Positions 26,493 to 32,901 of a DNA stretch of 32,901 nucleotides are shown here, one piece after another. The DNA is from Spirochaetia bacterium (GTDB lineage Bacteria > Spirochaetota > Spirochaetia > PWKH01): contig SKJE01000013.1 of NCBI GenBank assembly GCA_007116075.1, forward strand, positions 1 to 32,901, written 5' to 3'. A program made the translations under genes and the position numbers. Every line of letters starts with the position of its first letter. Within the stretch, counting starts at the first letter, position 1. Under the pieces are notes generated by a model. That model was not told the DNA's origin, did not search any database, and saw nothing but the letters and a program-made list of their open reading frames with translations.

Positions 26493-28242
26493 AGAGCAGC
26501 TCCAATCGGTCAAAGGCTCGCTGGAGTTTCCCTTCCAGTGAGTCCCAGTTGTCATCTGAGCGAAATTTCATCTTCATCAACTCCTGCACTACCTTCATTC
26601 TCCGCAGCTGAATGACCGTTGCCCCCCGGCTGATAGCCCTGCTGCCCATATCCCAGTACTGCAGTAAGAGCTTCAGCATGTTTGCCTGTTTTTCAATTGA
26701 CGTAAACCGATCCACCTCATCAAAGGCATCCTGCTGAAGAAAGGCACGCTTAAACAGCGAACACACCTCAAGGATAAACCGCTGGGAATCGGGAAGTGCA
26801 TCCGGACCCACCAGTTTCACCACCTGCAGAAGCCGTACTTCCCGCTGGAGCAGGTCCAGGATAGTCCTGCGGTGGGAGATCCATCCTCCCTGACCCTGCT
26901 CCTTCCAGTACGCTTCCAGATCGTCAATATACTCCGAATAGCTTTCAAGCCACCCGATAGCCGGATAGTGCCGGGCATTGGCCAGCTGACGGTCCAGTGC
27001 CCAGAAACAGCGTACAAACCGTTTCGTGTGCTGGGTCACCGGCTCGGAGAAATCTCCTCCCGGGGGAGATACCGCACCGATGATCGAGACCGATCCCTCA
27101 TATCCGCTGAGGGTTTCCATAGCTCCGGCCCGTTCATAAAACTGGGCTATCCGGGTGGGAAGATATGCCGGGAACCCCTCTTCGGCGGGCATCTCCTCCA
27201 TTCTCCCCGAAAGCTCCCGCAACGCCTCTGCCCACCGGCTGGTGGAATCGGCCATGACCGCCACATGATAGCCCTGGTCCCGATAGTACTCAGCCAGGGA
27301 AGCTCCGGTATAGATGCTCGCCTCCCGGGCGGAGACGGGCATGTTTGAGGTATTGGCGATGAGAATGGTGCGATCCATGAGGCTTGTACCGCTGCGGGGG
27401 TCTACCAGCAGGGGAAACTCCCTGAGTACATCGGTCATCTCGTTGCCCCGTTCCCCGCAGCCGATGTAGATAATGACGTCCGCATCGCACCATTTGGCTA
27501 CCGCATGCTGGGTCATGGTCTTGCCGGTACCGAAACCGCCGGGGATTGCCACGGTCCCTCCCTTGGCAAGGGGAAAGAGGGTATCTATGACCCGCTGGCC
27601 TGTTACAAGAGGCCGGCTCAGCTGCAGCCGCCGGCGAACCGGACGGGCCTGTCGTATGGGCCAGTGCTGAATCATCGTAAGGGAGTGCTTCCTCCCGGTA
27701 TCATCCTCCAGCAGTGCAATCTCATCAGCTGCGCGGTATGAACCCGCATCGGCTATAAACAGGATCTTTCCCGACAGTCCAGGGGGAACCATAATCCGGT
27801 GGATCATCCGTTCTCCCTCTGGTACCGTACCGATCACCGTACCGCCGGATACCCGTTCATCCAAGGTGGTTATGGGAGTAAAGGAAAACAACGCATCCCC
27901 ATTCAGCGCAGGGATCTGTTCTCCCCGGGAAATAAAGGTCCCCATGCGCTCTTTGAGATCCACGAGGGGCCGCTGGATGCCGTCATAGATGCGACCAAGC
28001 AGCCCGGGACCCAACTGCACCGACAGGGGCATGCCGGTCCCGTAGACCGGCTGACCCGGGGCAAGGCCTGTAGTATCCTCATATACTTGGATAACTCCAC
28101 GATTCCCCGAAAGCTTAATGATCTCGCCGACCAGACCGGCCTCACCTACGTGAACCAGTTCCATCATCATTCCCGACTGGCACTCCCGGGCTTCCACCAC
28201 CGGGCCATGGACCCGATCAACAATTCCTACCTGTCTTCTCAT
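26479..28242 (-). CDS. atpA: V/A-type ATP synthase subunit A
   Basis: P-loop IPGGFGTGKTMTQHAVAKW; YIGCGERGNEMTDVL; ADSTSRWAEALRELSGRMEEMPAEEGFPAYL. Confidence 0.96.
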   Translation of the reverse strand: MRRQVGIVDRVHGPVVEARECQSGMMMELVHVGEAGLVGEIIKLSGNRGVIQVYEDTTGLAPGQPVYGTGMPLSVQLGPGLLGRIYDGIQRPLVDLKERMGTFISRGEQIPALNGDALFSFTPITTLDERVSGGTVIGTVPEGERMIHRIMVPPGLSGKILFIADAGSYRAADEIALLEDDTGRKHSLTMIQHWPIRQARPVRRRLQLSRPLVTGQRVIDTLFPLAKGGTVAIPGGFGTGKTMTQHAVAKWCDADVIIYIGCGERGNEMTDVLREFPLLVDPRSGTSLMDRTILIANTSNMPVSAREASIYTGASLAEYYRDQGYHVAVMADSTSRWAEALRELSGRMEEMPAEEGFPAYLPTRIAQFYERAGAMETLSGYEGSVSIIGAVSPPGGDFSEPVTQHTKRFVRCFWALDRQLANARHYPAIGWLESYSEYIDDLEAYWKEQGQGGWISHRRTILDLLQREVRLLQVVKLVGPDALPDSQRFILEVCSLFKRAFLQQDAFDEVDRFTSIEKQANMLKLLLQYWDMGSRAISRGATVIQLRRMKVVQELMKMKFRSDDNWDSLEGKLQRAFDRLELLYEES

Positions 28243-28868
28243 TGGTTCAGATCCTTCCTTCCAGCAAGATGGTCATGCACCAGTCGGCGGATCAGCGCAC
28301 TGCAGCGCTGGAGGTGGTCAGTTATCAGGCTGCTGTAGAGCATCCGGCGGTCTGCACTGTAGAGCACAACACCCTCCCCGGAGCACTCCTGCGGTGCAGT
28401 CACCTTCACTACGGGTATGTTCTGAACTGCAGCGGTTATATCATCCAGGGCTCCCTGGTCAAGCAGTTCTGCCGCCCTCGGTGAGGCCTCGATGAGGATC
28501 TCCTCTGATTCAAGTGCTTTGATACCGGCAATGCACCAGTTTATGAGACTCCGCCGATAATCTTCGGTGCGGGTATGCTCCTCCAGGATTTCCCGGAAAC
28601 GCAGTTCCACCTGTTCGAACAGCATCTGGGAAAAGAGCCGTTCATGCTCACGGGTAATCCGCTGCATTGCCTGCCGGGAGGCAGAATGGATATCATCTAT
28701 CTGACGCTTCAGCTCCGCTTCATGCTTGTCCCGAAGGGTCTGAATCTGCCGGTCAGCACGATCCTTCTCCTCCCTGCGCTGGGCTTCCGCCCTGGCTGTT
28801 ATTGCTTCGCACTCCTGCTGGGCCTGCTGCTTTATCTCTTCCAGAAGCCGTATCTGCTGCTCATTCAT
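28239..28868 (-). CDS. atpE: V/A-type ATP synthase subunit E
   Basis: Coiled-coil N-terminus with Glu/Gln/Arg-rich heptads; position next to A; ATGA-type overlaps on both sides. Confidence 0.8.
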   Translation of the reverse strand: MNEQQIRLLEEIKQQAQQECEAITARAEAQRREEKDRADRQIQTLRDKHEAELKRQIDDIHSASRQAMQRITREHERLFSQMLFEQVELRFREILEEHTRTEDYRRSLINWCIAGIKALESEEILIEASPRAAELLDQGALDDITAAVQNIPVVKVTAPQECSGEGVVLYSADRRMLYSSLITDHLQRCSALIRRLVHDHLAGRKDLNQ

Positions 28869-29170
28869 AATGATATCCCGATAGCTCGATGGGCAAGTTC
28901 CCGCATGGTCGGACGTTTCCGGTCAACAGTTTCCGCATCGGGGATCTCCAGGATAAGGGGAAAACTCCGGGTAAATATATAGTGGTTCACCTCGCTCCGG
29001 ACCAGGTCAGCTGCAGTTTCGGTCATGATCACGATACCCACCTCCTTATCTGAGAAGGCTTGCTCAAGAGCCTGTCGTACTGCGGCTTCACTGTCAGCCT
29101 GTATTCCCTCGACCCCGACCATGGAGAATCCGAGAACGGCTGTTTCGCTTCCGATAAGCAGGTATTTCAT
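28865..29170 (-). CDS. atpF: V/A-type ATP synthase subunit F
   Basis: YLLIGSETAVLGFSMVGVEGIQADSEAAVRQALEQAFSDKEVGIVIMTETAADLV. Confidence 0.88.
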   Translation of the reverse strand: MKYLLIGSETAVLGFSMVGVEGIQADSEAAVRQALEQAFSDKEVGIVIMTETAADLVRSEVNHYIFTRSFPLILEIPDAETVDRKRPTMRELAHRAIGISL

Positions 29171-29173
29171 ATC

Positions 29174-29524
29174 CTACACTTTCCCGAGAATCATCAGGGC
29201 GGTTATAAACCCGAAGACCACAAGCCCCTCAGCCAGGGCAATAAAGATCAGTGCCTGGCTGGCCAGTTCCGGTTTCTCCCCCAGGGTTCCCATGGCCGCT
29301 GAACCCACATAGGCGATGGCGATGCTCGCCCCGATGGCACCGAGGCCGAAGGCAATGGCTGCTGCCATCAGTCCGTATTTCTTGACCCCCGCCTCTTCTG
29401 CGGTGAGCCCCCCGCTTGTGGTGTCGGTCTGTGCAAAGACCGCAGCCGTACAGATAACCAGCAGCACCAGAATGACGATGTGGATGCGAAAACGTGACGC
29501 AATCGCTTTTGTCTGCATACTCAT
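29174..29524 (-). CDS. atpK: V/A-type ATP synthase subunit K (proteolipid), N-terminal leader plus a single hairpin
   Basis: IAFGLGAIGASIAIAYVGSAAMGTLGEKPELASQALIFIALAEGLVVFGFITALMIL preceded by a signal-like segment. Confidence 0.88.
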   Translation of the reverse strand: MSMQTKAIASRFRIHIVILVLLVICTAAVFAQTDTTSGGLTAEEAGVKKYGLMAAAIAFGLGAIGASIAIAYVGSAAMGTLGEKPELASQALIFIALAEGLVVFGFITALMILGKV

Positions 29525-31488
29525 GGGTGTATCTCCTTATGTCTTGATATATCCTGTGCGCTTCCAGCCCGTTTCAAGGAGATGGGAGCGTACGCAGTTC
29601 CTGTTCCGATAAAGTATTTCGAGAAGAATTCATAATAGTTGAGCCTCAGGGATTGGATTCCCGCAGAGAGTCCCTCCAGGACGATGACCAGTGCATTACC
29701 CAGGACCAGGACAGCGATGCTCCCCGGCAGTGATGGAATCAAGCGGGCAATCTCGAAGAATGCTGTCATCAGACTCACGTGGGCGATGCCGAGGCCGGCC
29801 ACCCGCATAAACGAGAGTGTATTGGAGAGATACCCGGAAAAGATTTCCAGAAGCTCAACAAACCACTCAAGAAACACGTTCATGACCCGATGGGGTCCGG
29901 GGGAGAGCAAAAACGGTTTCAGCCCCACCAGCAGCACTGGAAGGAATATACCGATCGGGAGATATACTCCTCCGGGAAGGCTCTGGAATCCGCTCTCCAC
30001 CGCGTAGAAGGCTCCGTAGGTACCCGCAGCGTAGATCCAACCGGTCAGGAGTCCCCCGGCTCCCCAGATCAGCTTTCTCCAGTCTCTTATCCTGATGCGG
30101 TTGATCCAGTTGAGCACGAGTCCTACTGATATCACGGCGATGCCGAAGTAGATAGTGATCTTAAGGATATCGTAGATGCTCCTGACCGGACCGGCCTGGG
30201 CATGGCCCTCCACAATACCATGATAATCAAACCATACTGGCGGAATGAGGGGGTACCCGAAATAGGAGCCGAAAAGGATTCCGGTCACCATAGCCGAGAT
30301 ACCGCACCATCCCATGAGGGGAAAGAGAAACCCCTTCCCGCGGCTGCGTCGATGCCCAATAATTCCAGCGCCAAGAAGCACCAGTCCATGGCCGACATCG
30401 GCAAACATAAGGCCGAACATGGAGAGGTAGAAGACAGCCACCAGCAGGGTCGGGTCTATAGTCCCGTAGGCCGGCAGGCCGTACTGTTTCACCAGTGCCT
30501 GAAAGGGGAACAGCAGTTTCCGATGGTTCATCTCCACCGGAGCGCTGGCCTGATCCTCCGCTGTGGTAGGCTCATGCCATTCATACCAGCAGCTTCCGCT
30601 GCTCGCCTCAGCAAGCACCTGCTCTGTCCGGGTCTGCATCTGTTTCGGGATCCAGCCGCTGAACAGCCAGGTCCGCTCAGTCCTGGAGGAATACCGTATC
30701 ATCTCTCCGGTAAGCTCATGAACCCTGATCTGGAGCCAGAGGTACAGCAGCTGCTCCTTTTGTCCGGTGATATATTCATTCAGCTCCCCGGCAAGACGCT
30801 TCTGTTCGATGAGCAGTTCATGTTTCCGCTGTTCCACCCCAGTTGTTAAGGGTAACTCTTCAATGGGTATCCCCGAGGGTGCATCCTTCCAGTCATACCG
30901 CTCGAGAAGCCGGATCACCGACTCTTCATCCCTGCGCAGTGTAATAAGCTGATCGGTCTGCTCCCCCTGGAGATAGAGTGAGGGATAGGCACTAAGCGCC
31001 TGGGCAAACCGTTCCCCCTGCCCCTTGGGGGGAGTACCCTCCCTGATGACAATGTAGGAAGGAAGGGATTGCACATTCCTGCGGGGCTTTTTAATATGAC
31101 GATCAACCTCTTCAAGCTTCAGCAGGGCGTCCTGCAGACTGCGCTGCCGGGAACGGACTGTTCCGGTCCGTTCTGAAAGCTTTTTGAGCTGTTTTTCCGC
31201 CTCAGCCCTGTCCAGGAGGGGCAGCGATGAAATATCCCTGAACTGAGTTTCATAGGGGTCAATTTCTGCAGCGTGAAGATATCCCTCGAGCTGGCTTCTC
31301 AGCTGCCGCAGGTCATCCCGGGACTCCTCCTGGGGGTATTCCCTGAGCTGGGATGCATCTATCTCCGGCAGGGACTTCACCAGCAGCATATCGAGGACTC
31401 CCAGGGAAAGCAGCGCCCGGGATATCTGCTGCCGGTGCTCATCAAGCACCACAGCGGTAAGCCGTATCATAGGTGTCGGAGTCATCAT
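29521..31488 (-). CDS. atpI: V/A-type ATP synthase subunit I
   Basis: 655 aa; soluble coiled-coil N-terminus, multi-TM C-terminus: FGLMFADVGHGLVLLGAG; NTLSFMRVAGLGIAHVSL. Confidence 0.94.
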   Translation of the reverse strand: MMTPTPMIRLTAVVLDEHRQQISRALLSLGVLDMLLVKSLPEIDASQLREYPQEESRDDLRQLRSQLEGYLHAAEIDPYETQFRDISSLPLLDRAEAEKQLKKLSERTGTVRSRQRSLQDALLKLEEVDRHIKKPRRNVQSLPSYIVIREGTPPKGQGERFAQALSAYPSLYLQGEQTDQLITLRRDEESVIRLLERYDWKDAPSGIPIEELPLTTGVEQRKHELLIEQKRLAGELNEYITGQKEQLLYLWLQIRVHELTGEMIRYSSRTERTWLFSGWIPKQMQTRTEQVLAEASSGSCWYEWHEPTTAEDQASAPVEMNHRKLLFPFQALVKQYGLPAYGTIDPTLLVAVFYLSMFGLMFADVGHGLVLLGAGIIGHRRSRGKGFLFPLMGWCGISAMVTGILFGSYFGYPLIPPVWFDYHGIVEGHAQAGPVRSIYDILKITIYFGIAVISVGLVLNWINRIRIRDWRKLIWGAGGLLTGWIYAAGTYGAFYAVESGFQSLPGGVYLPIGIFLPVLLVGLKPFLLSPGPHRVMNVFLEWFVELLEIFSGYLSNTLSFMRVAGLGIAHVSLMTAFFEIARLIPSLPGSIAVLVLGNALVIVLEGLSAGIQSLRLNYYEFFSKYFIGTGTAYAPISLKRAGSAQDISRHKEIHP

Positions 31489-32543
31489 TGTGCTATCCCT
31501 CCTGAACCAGGCTGTCCCTTCCGGGTATTGAGAATACTGACCAGCCGGTTGATCTCATGACGCATCAGTACACGGTAGGCAAGGATTGAACCCACAGTAA
31601 AGGGGTTGCCCGTCAGCAGTTTCCGGGCATGTTCCAGCTGAATCTCCTGAATGAGCGAGGAGACCCAGCTGAGCTTAGCATAGACATCCCCCCGGGAGGG
31701 GCTTCCCTGATCCTTGGTCATAGAGGTGCATCCAGCTGCCAGGATTGAGAAGGCATCCTCCGGAGACTGGGCAGCATAGGCAGCATCAAGTACTTGACCG
31801 GCTATGGTTCCCCCGGGTAGAAATACCTGCCAGCCCTTCCGCTGCTCCGGGGGATAGAGGGCGGTGAAGCGAACAATTCTCATCATCTGCTCCAGGTCAA
31901 CCTCCAGAGCAAGTACCCGCTCACCAATCTTACGATCCTCCCTGGGCATGGCTTCCACCGCTTCCCGCAGGACAGAGAAGTAGAGCTGATCAAGAGCAAG
32001 TTCAAGATGAAAAAGCTGTTTCTCCGCAGGTACCAGGTCAAGATGGTCGGTAAAGACCTGAGCGTAGGGGGTATGTTTTACGGCATCATGGAGCTGGGTC
32101 ATGCGCTCCGCATTGATCAGCAGGTCAATGTCTATATTGTGCACCAGCACCTCCCGATAGAGATACTCAGGCATCTGTCCTGTCCGACGGCCCCGGACTG
32201 TCCGGTCAAACCAGAACCTCAGGGCCTGCTTCACCACTTCCACCTCGTGCTCCATCAAGAGTGCCTGGGCAAAACGGTGATGGGAGGAGCTGAGGCAGGA
32301 GAGGATGTTCTTCATGGTGTCTATCCCGTGGACGGTGAGGGCGAACTCCACCGCCCTGATATCCCCGGTGGTGCTGTAGAGCTGGAGCTCCCGGTGGTAT
32401 AAGGTGGTGCGCAGGAGCGCGGTGACCTCCTCTACCGTGGCTGCCGCTTCGAGCTGTGAAAAGAGTTTTTGGGTAATCAGGTTTCCCAGGCGGGAGCGGA
32501 TATAGGCATTGATAAATCCGTAGGTATGCATTCGGGGCAGCAT
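31485..32543 (-). CDS. atpC: V/A-type ATP synthase subunit C (V0D/AC39)
   Basis: GFINAYIRSRLGNLITQKLFSQL; NIDIDLLINAERMTQLHDAVKHTPYAQV; NPFTVGSILAYRVLMRHEINRLVSIL. Confidence 0.85.
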   Translation of the reverse strand: MLPRMHTYGFINAYIRSRLGNLITQKLFSQLEAAATVEEVTALLRTTLYHRELQLYSTTGDIRAVEFALTVHGIDTMKNILSCLSSSHHRFAQALLMEHEVEVVKQALRFWFDRTVRGRRTGQMPEYLYREVLVHNIDIDLLINAERMTQLHDAVKHTPYAQVFTDHLDLVPAEKQLFHLELALDQLYFSVLREAVEAMPREDRKIGERVLALEVDLEQMMRIVRFTALYPPEQRKGWQVFLPGGTIAGQVLDAAYAAQSPEDAFSILAAGCTSMTKDQGSPSRGDVYAKLSWVSSLIQEIQLEHARKLLTGNPFTVGSILAYRVLMRHEINRLVSILNTRKGQPGSGGIAQ

Positions 32544-32546
32544 CTG

Positions 32547-32873
32547 CTAACACCCGTCCCCATGGATAATGTGGTCAGCCGCTTTTCGGGCAAGCTGTTC
32601 AACAGCTTCCCGCTGGGCATCAAGCTGAGCGTGAAGCTCTTCCTGGGCCCGCTGTCTGTTCCGCTTCAGCTCATCCTCTGCCTGCTTTCTGTGCTCCTGG
32701 AGGGCTTTGGAGAACGATTCATTCAGTTCCCGCTTGGTTTTTTCGACCAGTTCACTGCACTCCCGTCGTGTGTGTTGAAGGTTTGCTTCCGCAGAACTGC
32801 TGAGCTGCCGGATGCGATCCCGGGCAGCCTCTTCTTCCGCCAGTATACGGTCTAGGATGTACTGCATACACAA
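32547..32873 (-). CDS. V/A-type ATP synthase peripheral stalk subunit H/G
   Basis: 108-aa coiled coil ILAEEEAARDRIRQLSSSAEANLQHTRRECSELVEKTKREL, directly upstream of subunit C. Confidence 0.7.
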   Translation of the reverse strand: MCMQYILDRILAEEEAARDRIRQLSSSAEANLQHTRRECSELVEKTKRELNESFSKALQEHRKQAEDELKRNRQRAQEELHAQLDAQREAVEQLARKAADHIIHGDGC

Positions 32874-32901
32874 AGCTTATCATAAACCTGGGGTGTTGCT
32901 G

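Noticed and set aside
27799-28338. 179-aa plus-strand ORF antisense to V-ATPase subunit A
   Set aside because: Shadow ORF; no Shine-Dalgarno or domain support.
1-32901. CRISPR array, tRNA/rRNA, IS element or prophage
   Set aside because: No periodic repeat-spacer pattern, no RNA gene signatures, no transposase/integrase/phage structural ORFs in the track.

Overview
The window is accessory metabolism followed by a housekeeping operon. I infer a spirochaete-like anaerobe from gene content only; taxonomy was not tested. (1) 1-4.0 kb: the C-terminal end of a SAM methyltransferase, a small CX3CP (NosR/NapH-like) membrane Fe-S protein, a 7TM-PAS-GGDEF protein, a flavodoxin, an FMN-binding lipoprotein and a conserved hypothetical protein. 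(2) 4.0-24 kb: a GntR(FCD) regulator and a ~14.6 kb minus-strand cluster. In transcription order the cluster reads korA-korB-dctP2-nitrilase-[two tandem RNA-like hairpins]-M29-like-dctP1-dctQ-dctM-AOR-Fe/S protein-aminotransferase-korC-sucC-like-sucD-like-korD, ending at a clear intrinsic terminator. It faces a plus-strand D-aminoacylase / DUF1611 (DgcN-like) / dipeptide-epimerase (DgcA-like) unit. I read the divergent pair as a candidate module that takes up and ferments D- or N-acyl-amino acids, with ferredoxin reduction and substrate-level phosphorylation. (3) 24-32.9 kb: a V/A-type ATPase operon in the unusual order H/G-C-I-K-F-E-A-B-D, with a UspA gene overlapping its end. No tRNA, rRNA, CRISPR array or mobile element was recognised. 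All family calls come from reading motifs by eye; no database search was run.
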